Notes under the pieces: generated by a model
Seen by the model: the letters and a program-made list of their open reading frames with translations, nothing else
What the model was told of the DNA's origin: nothing
The model's database searches: none
NCBI GenBank assembly: GCA_027605045.1
Contig: JAQFWX010000139.1
Location: forward strand, 1 to 64,000
DNA: 64,000 nucleotides
DNA from: Phallus indusiatus
Lineage: Eukaryota > Basidiomycota > Agaricomycetes > Phallales > Phallaceae
Direction: 5' to 3'
Shown: piece by piece, positions 11,652 through 24,495 of the stretch
Layout: each line of letters begins with the position of its first letter
Position numbering within the stretch: position 1 is the stretch's first letter
Program-made: the position numbers and the translations under genes

Positions 11652-12932
11652 ATGGATATCAACTCTCATTCTCTCCTTTCTTCTTCTTCTTCCTCTTCTT
11701 CCTCTTCCCTTTCGCATTCCTTTTCTCAGGATTCTCCTCCCTCGAACACTCCTTACTTTTTCTCCACATTCTATTCAACTCGCTCCCGTCTACGACAGCA
11801 ACAACAGCAGCAGCAGCAGCCCATGGCCCAGCCCCAGTCCTCGCTTCATCTGCAGTCGTTCCAGCAACACTCCGCCCCGCAGAGTGCATCCTGGAGTCAA
11901 ATCTCATCCTTCACTCCTCCCCCGCTACTGCAAGAGGTCTACCTTCTCACATGCAAATCCTGCGATACCTTTCTCACGAACCGCGGCATGCGAGTATGTC
12001 CTATATGTCATCTCACCTTACTCGTGCTCTCGCACATAGTTCTCATTTCACATGTATTTCCATTCCGTAGGCTGTTCTCTTATTACAGCCTGACGTCCCG
12101 CTTTACTCAAGCGATGCCCTACCCGTCAATTGTTCAGCCAAACCAGGGCCTCCGGAATTCCCTCTCTTACAAGAACATCTAGATACCAGCTTCAATCCAT
12201 CAGCATGTCCTTCAGGATTGCCTGCACTCCCTCTTCGCACGTGTGAGTGTCTCACCCAAACACTTTCCTGCCACGGCTGCGGCAATTCAATTGGCTACAT
12301 GGTCGTCATTCCAGTAAGTACAAGTGGCACACCATAGTATATCAAAATTTATTTATTTCGGGTTTCATTTACCATTCTCTTTTCTCTCTTTCTTATATTC
12401 ACCCTAGTGTCTTCGCTGCTGTTCTTCTGTCACCCCAACCAATAGACATACGAATCGCCACCGGTTCGTATTTTTCAATAAAGAGATAAATGCGACCACG
12501 CGACGATATATCTTGCACGAGCCTGGCGTCATCCCCACTTCCCCACCATTTGTATCTGCCGTAACATCCTCCAGGAATTTACAAACTCCTACTGCAGCTT
12601 CTTCTGATTTCGCAGCATACCCCTTCCCCCCGCACACGCACAATACCACTGATCGCCGTCTATTCAGTGATATCTCCCAGAGTGTCCCACCAGGTGCTTT
12701 CAATGAGAGCTTCACAAGTTTAGGAGGGACATCAGCCGTCACCTCAAGCTCAGACTCACAGTCCCCCCATCCTGTGCAGCTCGTTCTCTTGAAACCAAAC
12801 AGAGGTCGTCTGCGTGCGGGTGATATCTTATACTGGCACAATCTCTCTCGAAACGGGGAGATCCCGGCTGTCGTCGATGATGAAAGAGCAAAATGGACTC
12901 CGGATTCAATGTCACCTTACGCGGGCCGCTAA
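11652..12932 (+). CDS. FAM72-family protein
   Basis: Three exons (11652-11993, 12071-12313, 12408-12932) give 369 residues in perfect phase. After a Ser-rich and Gln-rich leader (residues 1-90) the conserved part starts EVYLLTCKSCDTFLTNRGMR|AVLL, continues CECLTQTLSCHGCGNSIGYM and VVIP|CLRCCSSV, and then has HRFVFFNKEINATTRRY. These four Cys pairs and the RGM-AVLL and GxxxGYxVxxPC patterns are those of FAM72, a small family known from human FAM72A-D. FAM72A binds the uracil-DNA glycosylase UNG2, but whether fungal members do so is unknown. The C-terminal part ends with DILYWHNLSRNGEIPAV. The Cys pairs may bind zinc. The extension makes it more than twice the human length. Confidence 0.85.
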
Positions 12933-14120
12933 TGGACTTTTGTTTAGAACATGATTAAGATTATCTATATGTCGCTTAATCATGGACCAGGGGGGAAAAA
13001 ATAACAAGAAGCTATCACACGTCTTCCCCAAATTCATATACATACACTACTACAATTATCTCACGCCCTGGGAATGAACCAACACATTTTTGTTTTGCTT
13101 TGTTTCTTCTTACCCCTTGCTGTTCTACCCTTCTTCTTCCCCACCCCCCTCCCTCTTTCCCCTTCTTCTCTCGTGTTGTATTCTCATTGATCATCATTAT
13201 TTCAATTCTCCTTTCTGGCATTTCACATATTACTTCACACGCACATTCTCGGTTTGTCAATGGTTCAAATTGTTTCTTGTTTCGGTTTATTTTTTTTTCC
13301 TTTGAAAGTGTACCCGTCGCATTTACATCGTTTTTCATATATTTTATAGTGTTGTAGCCACCCTAACTCGTCGGTGGGGTTTTCCACTGACTTTTCATAG
13401 ACTATGTATGTATGTATGCATATGCACTTGCTTTTGTTCGATACACACGGAAGTGCATTTGTGTACCAGACTTATACGCAGGATATTGTCCCGTATGCGA
13501 CGGCTTCTTTTACAGGGTTCTTTGTATTAGGGTATGGTCGGCGGGTTCACTCGCTTTTGAAGCGTGCATATGGTAAAGCATATGGGAGTCATAGTCGCGT
13601 GACGTCATAAGGCTCGCTGGCTTTCCCATCTATCTGTTCAGTGTAGTAATACGTGGGATGAAACCAAGTGAGAATATTCTCTGACTTTGGTTTGCTCATT
13701 AATGGGCTTGTCCCCGGTGGACGTCCGAGAGTCGGATCGAACAATACACGAAGATGAAAAAGCGGGAAGGAAGTCGTAGTAGGGTGCATGCAATGTACCT
13801 ATCATTAGGAAGACAATTGAGTATAACATGTATATGTGAAATCATGCTCAAAATAATTTAGTGAAATATTGAATTCAATATAACAATGCTTCGATTGTTG
13901 TATACACGCCCGACGGGGAATGGCACCATTAGTGGGATCTACTATGAATCATATTCTGAATTACTGACACTTTCAATACCAATGTCAGTACGTCAAATAG
14001 GTTAGATTGGTTCCAATAGTGCCAAGGGCCAATCAAAACAATACTACAGCCATACTGTATAGGCCCCATGTGCCATGGAGTCCCGCTGAATACATAGGCG
14101 AGTCAAACAAGTCTCACGGT
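12933..14120. other. Intergenic, pyrimidine-rich and AT-rich, no gene recognised
   Basis: Contains a long CT-rich tract (13080-13300), a TATG microsatellite (13403-13419) and an AT palindrome near 13868. The small open frames follow the pyrimidine bias and are not convincing. The right end is the ribonucleotide reductase promoter. Confidence 0.45.
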
Positions 14121-14128
14121 TATAAAAA
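14121..14128 (+). promoter_or_regulatory. TATA box of ribonucleotide reductase small subunit
   Basis: TATAAAAA about 120 bp upstream of the ATG at 14249, followed by a CT-rich leader, which is a common fungal core promoter layout. Confidence 0.55.
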
Positions 14129-14248
14129 TGTCACAGGAGTCTCCTCATCCCTGTCTCTCATACCATCATATCTTCGTCCCCTCATCTTTCTTTTTTCACT
14201 TTCACGCGGTAACCTTCTTTTTTTCCACACACCACATTTTTTTCTTTC

Positions 14249-15820
14249 ATGCCTTCGCTAGCTACCCACGCACCATCCGACTCTTCTATACCCACTGCTA
14301 CACCCAGCAAAGCCGTCGCCGCGTCCCTTGACAAATTTACCTTGGACTCGACACCAATCAAACCACCCGTGTTTGAATCAAAATCGAAGTTAGACGCGAA
14401 AAAGAAGCATCCGGTCGTGAATGACGCGTCGGACGACGAGAGCGACACGGATGCGGATGAGGATGAGGATGTAGGCGCGGACGCGGAGTCTGAGTCCGAG
14501 TCGTTGGATCCGTCTCGTCTTCGCTTCGTGGGCGATGTTGACCTCGATGAAAAAGATGAACCTCTTCTTAAAGAGTCAAAACGCCGCTTTGTGCTATTTC
14601 CCATTCAATACAACGAGGTGATTTTAAGCGCGTCGTTTGCTTACTTGCTTGGGATTTCACTGATTCGTGTCTTGCTTTGCTAGATTTGGATGATGTACAA
14701 GAAAGCCGAGGCGTCCTTTTGGACAGCTGAGGAAATGGACCTCTCCAAAGATCTTAATGATTGGCAGAATAAACTTAACGACAACGAACGTCATTTCATC
14801 TCTCACGTTCTCGCCTTCTTCGCTGCTTCGGACGGTATTGTCAATGAAAATCTGGTGGAGCGCTTCAGTAATGAAGTTCAAGCTGCCGAAGCTCGTTGCT
14901 TTTATGGTTTTCAAATAATGATGTGCATGGTGTTCGCTTGCAATCTTATATTTTCTTTTTCTCATTTTTGGATAGGGAGAATATTCATTCTGAAACATAC
15001 TCTCTGCTGATTGATACCTACATTAAAGACCCCGCTGAACGCGAGTATCTTTTTGACGCCATCGAAACTATTCCATGTATCAAGAAAAAGGCCGACTGGG
15101 CTCTTAAATGGATATCCGACCGTCGTTCCACGTTTGCTGAACGCCTCGTCGCTTTCGCAGCAGTCGAAGGCATCTTTTTCTCTGGTGCATTCGCCTCAAT
15201 ATTTTGGTTGAAGAAACGTGGTTTGATGCCTGGCCTCACCTTCTCTAATGAACTCATCAGTCGTGATGAGGGAATGCATACCGATTTTGCTTGCCTTCTC
15301 TTTAGTCACCTAAGGAAACGACCACACCCGGATACGGTGAAAAGGATTATCACGGAAGCTGTTGCTATTGAGCAAACGTTCCTAACTGGTATACTAATTT
15401 GTGCATCTCTGATCCTAACAGCTTATAATATGAGTAGATGCCTTACCTGTTGCCCTCATTGGGATGAACTCGACATTAATGAATCAATATATCGAATTCG
15501 TCGCTGACAGACTTCTTGTCGCTTTGGGAAGTGAAAAGGTTTACAAGGTCGCGAACCCCGTGAGTTGTCAAATCGCCATTTGTTTAAGTTTCCATCATTA
15601 AGGGAATTGTACAGTTTGATTTCATGGATATGATATCATTGCAGGGGAAGACTAACTTCTTTGAGAAGCGAGTGTCAGATTATGCCAAAGCTAGTGTCAA
15701 ACACACCGAATCATCTTCTAGTGAACCAGTAAAAGAAAACGCTTTGTAAGTCAGCTCAATTCTTATCGCAAGATCTAATGTTCACTTCCTCTTTTCAGCT
15801 CGCTTGAGGAGGACTTTTAA
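14249..15820 (+). CDS. RNR2: Ribonucleoside-diphosphate reductase small subunit (R2)
   Basis: Six exons (14249-14617, 14684-14922, 14976-15388, 15438-15559, 15615-15745, 15799-15820) give 431 residues in phase. The protein houses the di-iron/tyrosyl-radical centre that lets the large subunit reduce NDPs to dNDPs. Signature pieces are [32 protein letters not shown], the helix [40 protein letters not shown] and [14 protein letters not shown], which together supply the iron ligands. The C-terminal tail FSLEEDF is the heptapeptide that docks R2 to the large subunit. It has an acidic low-complexity N-terminal extension of about 100 residues (Asp/Glu-rich), as many fungal R2 proteins do. Confidence 0.96.
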
Positions 15821-16161
15821 TGACTGTACATCCTTTCTGACATATTGATATCATAAAAAGATGGAATGTCTAGACGGATTTGAGTATTTATTTACCCGGA
15901 ATTACACTTACGGACTACGCCAACTCTTGCATGTTCATAGATGGTTCACAGACAGATTGTAGTATACTGTTGCTTTGGTTGTAATATACTAGCTGCTTTT
16001 GGTTTGGAGTCGGTTCTGAAAACACGTGAAAATGCAACCTTGTTCCTAAATGAGTTATGTAATTAGGCTTACACAAGCGTCACGGCGGCCACGTCGCGAC
16101 AACGACGATACCCAACCAAATTACTTATATTCAAACGTTATTTCATTGCTTGTAGGATAAC
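15821..16161. other. Intergenic between RNR2-type and Bos1-type genes
   Basis: About 340 bp with the 3' flank of the reductase and the promoter of the SNARE gene. No further gene is seen. Confidence 0.5.
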
Positions 16162-17154
16162 ATGAATTCGCTGTATAGCACTGCGATACGACAGACGACT
16201 CTTCTGCAAGCAGATCTTGAACGGTTTCGTGGGGGTGACAACACCGCTTCGTTACAAGGCGAGTATCCTTGTTGCTCGCCCTCTGTGTGTCTCTCGTCCA
16301 GCGTATCAATTGGTTTTAGGTCAGATATCCGCGTCACTGTCTGCATTACATAGGACTGTTGAAGATTATGATTCCATGGCGAAGCGAGAGATGATCAAGT
16401 CGAAACAAGAGAAAGCCTTGTTGTACGTATGGGATTGTTCCTACTCGTTGTATTGTTTCCCCTTTGACCTTCGTACGTGTCTTGGTATTCCACAGACGTG
16501 CCCAAAAGTTCCGTCAGGACTATAGTGAATTAAAAACACAATTCGATGAGCTCAAAACACATGCATCCAACGAGGTCTGTTGTGGCTCCTCCAAACTTAG
16601 AGTCCGAGTTTCATCTTATCCCTTTTTATATAGAAAGCTGCTGCTCAACGAGCGGAGTTATTCGCTTCATCGAATAATGCGTTATCACCTAGCACATCTG
16701 AGCCCAGAAGACGCTGGGCAGTCAATAATATGAATGAAACGCCACCTGTGTCAGAATCACCTTTCCGTGGACCGACACCTTCACAGGCTGTTCTTCCGAA
16801 TGCAAGTCTTCGACAGAACCACGCGTTAGACGAGGACTCGTTTATCAAGAGTACAGAAGCTCGGTTGGATGAATTCATTGCACAAGGACAGGAAGTGTTG
16901 AATAATTTGGTTGATCAGCGGAATATCATAAAAGGAACGCAGCGACGACTTTTGAGTGCGGCTAATACCCTAGGATTAAGCAGAGAAGTCATTGGCTGGA
17001 TTGAAAGACGGAGGTATGTACATTTTCTTTTTTCGTTCTCAAAACCAGATTGTGAATTTCATTTGGATAAAGTACACAGGACACGTATATTTTTATCGCA
17101 GGTGCCATTTTCACATTTTTCTGCTTTTATTGGATCTGGAGGTGGTTTGGCTGA
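16162..17154 (+). CDS. BOS1: Golgi Qb-SNARE, Bos1/membrin (GOSR2) type
   Basis: Five exons (16162-16258, 16320-16422, 16496-16574, 16634-17013, 17073-17154) give 246 residues. The N-terminal half is an alpha-helical bundle (MNSLYSTAIRQTTLLQADLE, KFRQDYSELKTQFDELK). The SNARE motif runs through ARLDEFIAQGQEVLNNLVDQ and RNIIKGTQRRLLSAANTLGL, with SREVIGWIERR just before the C-terminal anchor TYIFIAGAIFTFFCFYWIW. Membrin/Bos1 acts in ER-to-Golgi vesicle fusion. The first intron starts with GC, not GT (AAG|GCGAGT...TTTTAG|G). This is the only way to keep frame. The final acceptor (AAAG|T ACA CAG) was also chosen by frame and gives the family RRSTQDTY sequence. Confidence 0.93.
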
Positions 17155-17322
17155 GAATGCTGACGGAGTTGTTCATGTTGTACTTAGTATAATATTTCAC
17201 TATAACTTATATTCGTTTCATTCATTTCGAGATAAGGATTAACGCGAACGTGTAAGCGCGACATGTGGCTCAAACTCTGTGTGAAAATCTCAGGTCGTTC
17301 GCTTAGCTAAGAACCCCTGCAA

Positions 17323-20300
17323 ATGTCGTCTGCTCACGATTACACCGAGGGTGCGACTGAGGACGATCTTCAGTACGCGTACAATGCTCGGATACGGGAA
17401 AGACGGCTATCCCAGTCAAGTTATTATGATACCGCTGACGATGGTGCAGTCTTTGATGGTCCGGGGCACTCCATTCTACCGTCTAGTGTCACAACGATGC
17501 ATCGAGAACGCCCTTTACGACGCTCGAGAAGCGGCCGATTGAGCTTCTCAAGTCGTCATCGAAGGCGCAGCACAGATTCAGCTAGCGGAAGACCATCTCG
17601 CAGAACAAGTCACGATTCACAGCGAAGTGCTGATGAGCGCGCATTTCAATCCGACGAGGACGAGGACGTCGAGGGTGACGGTCAAGAAGCTGACATGACT
17701 GATATGGCGGGATCGCATCCCCGCTCCCCTCACCGTCAGGAATCTACTTCTCGCTCTGTATTTGAAAATGTGGCTAGGTTCTTTAGGTCAACCTCGCCTG
17801 TACGCAGTCCGTCGCCTTCCAGATCGCATTCGAGAATGTCGTCACGATCGCGTTTGTCTCGTTCTCGCGCAGACTCGACTTATGACGACGATGAGACGGA
17901 ACAATGGGGATACTCTTCTCATGAAGAAAGTCCATCAGAGCAGGACGAACTACTGCATGAAGATGCAGATCTTGGCGCACCCCATTCGGAAGTGTTCGAT
18001 TCAATGCCGCCTTCTCCTACAGGCTCATTACCTTTCCTTTCTACCGATCCTTTATTTGGAGACACAAGAATTGAATTCGAGGAGTTACCTCCCAGAGAAG
18101 ACTCCCCTCCTCCTCCTCCCGGACCTCCGCGTCGACAAAAGATACATCTGACCGACGAGGACATCACAATTCGGTTGTTAGGATATGGCGTCGTACCACT
18201 TAGACAACTCGTTTGGAGAATAAGCTGTATCTTGAGTCTGGGAATGTTGAGCCTAGTAGGACATTGGTTTCCTCGTTTTTGGTTACGCTGGATCGCTCGT
18301 GAGACTGCTTTCGGGGAAATAGAACGTGGCTTCATTGTCGTAGAGGTGCGTTCGATTGCATTTATCTATCACAACACAATCCTCACATATATTTTAGGTG
18401 CCTTCTCATGATATCGTTTTGGTTCCATTGAAGAAAGTAGAGTATCCATACCCGATTAGCACCGTATTTCCAGACTTTAAAGTATTCACTCCATACGTTG
18501 AAGATCCACCTTTACTACCATCCAGTCCTACAACACCGCGAGTTAATAAATTCAATAACGAGCACACCACCTCTTCCACGTTAACTGTGATTGACTACCG
18601 TTACACAAGATATATCCTCAATCCAGAAACTGGACTTTTTGCCACGATCAAGTAAGGTCATCTGTTCCTAAGTTAGGCATCCTAATAACGTAACGCTCAG
18701 AGATTGGCATGATTTCAAATGGAAAAGCGTGTTGGAAGCGCAGAGTGGTTTGGATACACCGACTAGAGAACAGCGGACTGCGTTATTCGGACCTAACCTT
18801 GTTGACATCCAGAGTAAATCTACAGTTTCGCTCCTTTTAGATGAAGTATGTATTTCTCTTTTGGGATGCAGACATAATAACTGATCCATTGACACAGATC
18901 ATTCATCCCTTTTATGTATTTCAAATTGCGTCTATTATTCTATGGTCCATTGACAACTATTATTATTATGCATTCTGCATCGCCCTTATATCCATCATTA
19001 GCATTACCACCACTTTAATAGAAACCAAAAAGGTATATGTTCTTGATAACCATTCTCGTGCACACAGACCGCTCATAATGATTTCAGGCCATCACCCGAA
19101 TGCGAGAGATGGCCAAGTTTTCGTGCACCGTAAACGTTCTAACCGACGGCACTTGTATGTCTCTTTCTTCGAACCGCTAAAAGATTGTCAACGCCTTTCT
19201 CAGTCAAAGAACGTGATTCTGCGGACCTCGTTCCTGGAGATATAATAAACCTGAGCAATCCAGAGCTCACAGTCGTCCCAGCTGATGTTATCCTTCTTTC
19301 TGGCGATGCCATTGTCAATGAGAGTATGCTTACTGGGGAAAGTGTTCCTATTAGCAAGTCAACAGTCAATGATGCTGAGTTGAATCATTGGCGGGATGCC
19401 GGAGAAATCAATGGACAATTGTCGAAGGGATTTATGTATTCCGGGACTCGTATTATCCGGATTCGAGGGACTGTACAGGGCATTCGAGACTATCCAGCGA
19501 CTGCGATAGTGGTCAAAACTGGTAGGGTTTCTCGACCTTTACAAAAGTGATCGTGACTTATCCTAAATTTAGGGTTTAACACCACCAAAGGTGCATTAAT
19601 TCGGTCAATGCTCTTCCCTAAACCCATGGGATTCAAATTCTACCGGGATTCGATGCGATTTATAGGGGTTTTGGCTCTTATAGCCGTCTTGGGATTCATG
19701 ACGAGTGCAGCTCAGTTCATCCGTCTTCATGTACTTTTTCTTCAATTATTCTATTTTCATCAAGTGGCTCATTTATTTTAGGTGCCATGGCACACTATGA
19801 TCCTTAAAGCACTCGACCTCATTACGGTAGTTGTACCGCCCGCTCTGCCAGCGACGTTGTCAATCGGAACAAGCTTTGCCATTGGTCGACTTCGCAGTTT
19901 AGGTATATTCTGCATATCACCATCTCGAGTGAACGTCGCGGGCAAAATCAATGTCGTATGTTTCGACAAGACTGGCACGCTGACCGAAGATGGACTGGAC
20001 GTTTTGGGCGTTCGTTGTCTGGAGCGCTCAGGAGATTTGTTCGGCGATTTACTGTCCGACGTTCATGATTTACCTTTGGCATCTGGAAAGATCAGCTTTT
20101 TGCACGCTTTAGCGACATGTCATTCTCTTAAAGTCATCGATGGAAATGTCATGGGTGATCCATTAGAGGTGAAGATGTTTCAGTTCACTAATTGGATTTT
20201 GGAAGAAGGTCATATTGGTCTCGGTGCTTCCAAATCAAGATCGACATCTGGTGGTGACCGACCTGTTGCACTCGTGCAGATGATTGTTCGACCTCCAGGG

Positions 20301-22682
20301 GCAGGTGGCTTTAGACTAGAGGACGCTCTCAAAGCCGGGACCAAGGTCCGTCAAATAACTTTATGAAGTGGAATACAGCTAAACTCTTCAAATAGCATGC
20401 GCATTTTCTGGAATTGGGAGTTATCCGAATGTTTGAGTTTGTACCAACCTTGCGACGCATGTCCGTCATTGTCAAACGCTTCAGGGGCACCAGTATGGAA
20501 ATTTATGTGAAAGGTGCCCCGGATACGATGAGTGACATTTGCGAAAAATCATCTTGTGGGTTCTTTTTGGGTTTATAATGACTATGGTTCCATCGACCTG
20601 ATTATGATTCACTAGTTCCTCGTGACTATGATGATCTTCTTTCGTACTACACCAATCGTGGTTTTCGCGTCATTGCGATCGCGGGAAAAACTATCGAGGG
20701 TCTGACCTGGTTAAAAGCTCAACGCATGAAACGGTAAGCTGCACATTTCACTTTGCAAAGAAATCCTTATTGACTCAAGGATAGAGAACAAGCGGAGTCG
20801 GGTCTTCAGTTCCTTGGGCTTATAATCTTTGAGAACAAGATTAAGGTTGCTACAGCCCCTGCAATCGCGACATTACGCGCTGCACACTTAGGTTGTAGAA
20901 TGGTTACGGGAGATAATATTCGCACGGCGATTAGCGTCGCGAGAGAATGTGGTATGGTCAGTCAATCGGCCCATGTGTTTTGTCCTAAATTCATAGTTGG
21001 TGAGCTTATTTCATGTCCTGACCATCGAACTTTCGATTGACGTCGTATTTTATTTTATTAAGGGAATGCGTCTACTCGTAACGCGAAAATAGAATGGTCC
21101 AGCGGAGATGATGATTCTCTCAAGCTGGATCCTTATTCCTTAAGGCCTTTGCCTGTCCCTCCCCACCTGGGAGATTCTGAAATCGCATATCCGGATTATG
21201 CACTTGCATTAACCGGCGACGTTTTTCGATGGATAATCAACCATGCACCATTAGAAACTCTCCAGCGGGTACGTTACTAATCCTTCAGTTGGGTATTACT
21301 GTGATTTCTAATTTACTACTAGATGCTCGTCAAAGCGCAGGTTTTCGCTCGGATGTCACCTGACGAAAAACATGAATTAGTAGAGCGACTTCAGTCTCTT
21401 GGTTATGTCGTCGCCTTTTGTGGAGACGGCGCGAACGACTGCGGAGCCCTCAAGGTTGCTGATGTTGGCTTGTCGCTTTCAGAAGCGGAGGCCTCCGTTG
21501 CGGCACCATTCACAAGTCGTACGCAAGATATTGGTTGCATGATCGACGTGATTAAAGAGGGACGGGCTGCTCTTGTAACGAGTTTTAGTTGTTTCAAATA
21601 CATGTGAGTTGCTGGAGCGGTTTTTGAGAACATGCTTCCTCCGTGCTGAGCTGTTACCTATAGGGCTTTATATTCATTGATCCAAGTTAGAATAAATTGA
21701 TGTTCTGTGCTTAATATTAACTGAAATTTCTCTTTTCACAGTTTACAACAATCACTTTGTTATACTCGTTTGCGTCGAGGCTCGGGGATTTTCAAGTAAG
21801 TGCAGGACGGTCCGTGAAGTTGCTTCGTGGAATCCGCTGATTTTGTCGTCCGGATAGTTTTTGTACATCGACTTGTTCATTATTATTCCTATTGCTGTGA
21901 CGAGTAAGCTGTCCCTGACAAGACCGTCCGAAATCATTGTAACTTTTCATTTCTTCTAGTGGGCCGGACACTGCCTTATCCCAGCATTCATCCAAAAAGA
22001 CCGACCGCAAGTTTGGTATCGAAGAAGGTCCTTACTAGTATTATTGGACAAGTTTTTATAAACGGTGCGGTGCAGCTAGGAGTTTTCGTGTGGGTGCGGT
22101 CGAGAAGTTGGTGAGGGTCTTACTAGAGAGGTTTTGTGAATGAACACTCCTGATATATATATTTCTTCGACCAGGTATCAACCACCCAAACTTCCAAGCA
22201 GTTCAGATGAAGATTTGATTATCACGAATTACGAAAACACCACGTTATTCTATGTATCTCTTTTCCAGTATATCCTAGTGGCCGCAGTTTTCTCTATCGG
22301 ACCGCCATATAGAGAACCGATGTGGCGAAACAGTGAGTGGTTCGGTTACAGCTGGAACGGGCGTCCTTGTCTAAAAAAAAACTTGCCTTCCCTAGGATTG
22401 CTGATGCTATGTTTAGCCCTCTTATCTGGATTTAGTACTGTGCTGTTGATGTTTCCCGCGGCTGTTCTCAGTTCCTTATTGGAGTTGATTGATATCCCAA
22501 TGCGTGCCCGATTGGAGCTTTTGGCGGTTGTCTTTGTGAATGTGGTTTTATCTGCCGGCTTCGAGCGATGGTGTCAAGGTATTCTCTCGGACTTCATTGG
22601 TAGAGTAATTCGTTTATTACGGACGCGGCGTGGAAAACGAGTGGACGGGAAGGTTTACAAGGCTGTCGAGAGTGTGTACTAA
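17323..22682 (+). CDS. YPK9: P5B-type ATPase (Ypk9 / ATP13A2 family)
   Basis: Eighteen exons, from 17323-18345 to 22175-22682, give 1474 residues with every phase consistent. The N-terminal 270 residues are Ser/Arg/Asp-rich and disordered. A membrane hairpin follows, then the actuator loop with LTGESVP (about 19335), the M4 motif [15 protein letters not shown] (Pro-Pro-Ala-Leu-Pro marks the P5B class), the phosphorylation site [11 protein letters not shown] (Asp near residue 762), KGAPDTM in the nucleotide domain, VTGDN, and [13 protein letters not shown]. Four to six membrane segments close the protein. P5B ATPases sit in vacuole or lysosome membranes. Human ATP13A2 exports polyamines and yeast Ypk9 confers metal tolerance. 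Transport substrate here is inferred only from family. Confidence 0.95.
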
Positions 22683-23028
22683 AAATATAATGATATTTAC
22701 TGCAAGGGACGCGCGACGATGCCGGTTGCCTCGGTGTGTGACCCGTGGACTGGTCACCGCGTGATATGAGAGAGGGACACGGTCTCTTCAGCCCGCTTTT
22801 GTTTGATACTTAAACCCTTTCCACTTTCTTTTCTTTCTTTCTTCAAGATTCTTTCGTTTTTTCCTCTCAAACCAGCAGTTACTTTCTCATCTTCGCCTCT
22901 CCGGCTTTTTTTATTCTAAACACTTGCTTTAATTTTCTCAAAGCTTAACCCACTCGTACACCACACGTAGGAGCAGGAACTCCCTTTCAAGCTTTGCCTC
23001 TTGAATTTTTTTTGAATACAAAACAACT
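22683..23028. promoter_or_regulatory. Promoter region with long CT-rich tract
   Basis: Strong pyrimidine runs between about 22795 and 22960 precede the ATG at 23029. CT-rich leaders are typical of well expressed basidiomycete genes. No clear TATA is seen. Confidence 0.4.
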
Positions 23029-24495
23029 ATGAAATTCGCTCGTTCAAGTGTTGCAATCCTCTCGTTGGTCGCAGTTGTCAAGTGTGTGCCAGTCGCAACC
23101 AACACCGTCGGTTTGGCTTCGGTTACCCAGTCGACTTTCCCCACCACCATCACATTGTGCGTTTCAGTCAAGAGTACTGTTCATTTTACTGACGTCTTCT
23201 CCTTTAGAGGTGATGGAAGCGTCGCAACCGACAACTGTGTTTCAGTTGAAATTACTGATCTCGGAAACGGTACAGTTGTTGGAACCACCAATTGTAGTCC
23301 CGTTAGCGTCGATGGTAACAATTCCGATCCTAGTGCTAGCGTTCTCACACTGACTCCACCCCTAGATTCTAGTTCTAGTTCCAGCACTGTTACACTTCCT
23401 CCGTCTTCAACTTCAACTGCCGGCGTTGACGACTCAGCTGCCGGTACTGACAATGGCACCAGCACTACTACTACTACCTCACCTCCCCCAGCTGCAACCA
23501 CATCTGTAATCAGCGACACCGGTGTTGGTGCCAATATCATCTCCAGAGGAACGATCTCTGCTCAGGACATCCATCCCGATCCTGAAGATCCTAACGCGGC
23601 GGACATCGGCCAGACAAAGACCAAGAGATATGTAGTCACGTCTAACCACGTTACTTCGACGTAATTCTTACCTTAATATTTATTTAATATATTTATTAAT
23701 AGTGTTTTGTAATAGTTCAGATGGCCCTGTATCTGAGAATTGCCAAATTCAGCTGACTCCACAGAATAACGGGGAATACACCGAAGTCCAAACTTGTGAG
23801 GTATCAATTGAACCAAACAACCATGCTGCTGCCCCGCCTGTTGCTGTTAACCCATCTTCAACACCTGAGGCAGTAAATCCTTCATCGACAACGCCTGATG
23901 CTGTTTCGGAAACGTCGGTCTCACCCATCGCTCCAACCTCTTCTTCGGCGAGTTCAACCCCGGCCGCTCCGACTCTTCCGGCCCCTGCCTCCTCCTCGGG
24001 CTCCAGCTCCGACCCTGCAGTTTCAACCCCTCAAACCTCATCGCCAGCAAGCAATGGTGCAGTTAATATTGGCACCGCGTTAACGTCCCTGAGCGTGCCT
24101 TCAGCCTCGGCGACCGCAATAGGTTCTTTAAGCTCAAATGGCACAAATGGCACAGCCGCAGCTGATACTTCATCCGCTTTTGCTATGCCCGGAAAACAGC
24201 TTTCGGTTCTCCCGGTTGGTCTGGCTGTCTTTGCAGGTGTCTCTGTCATCGCGTTGGTTGTTGTTGGTATCGTTACGTATGAGAGGACAAAATACCGCAA
24301 GGTACGACACGCTCATTGCATTCTAGAGGCACATACTTATTTCTTTTTTTTTCTCCTCTCGCAGAACTTTAGAAGGCGCCAACTTGCTGAACAACTTAAA
24401 GCTAGACCCAATCAAATGTCGTATGTTATCTTCCCATTCATCATCTTCCGTGATTATAACTAACAATCGGGTAAAACAGGGGTTCCCCTGTGTGA
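23029..24495 (+). CDS. Secreted-type mucin-like single-pass membrane glycoprotein
   Basis: Five exons (23029-23156, 23208-23660, 23716-24301, 24365-24420, 24480-24495) give 412 residues. MKFARSSVAILSLVAVVKCV is a signal peptide. The outside part has two short two-Cys modules, LGDGSVATDNCVSVEI...TNCSPVSV and SDGPVSENCQIQL...QTCEVSI, each followed by a long Ser/Thr/Pro/Ala tract likely to be O-glycosylated, with several N-glycosylation sequons. LPVGLAVFAGVSVIALVVVG is the single transmembrane helix, followed by a short basic tail. It could be a cell-wall sensor of the Wsc/Mid2 style, but no Wsc domain is present. No family is recognised. The first intron is 51 nt and in frame, so retention would add 17 residues. 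Confidence 0.75.
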
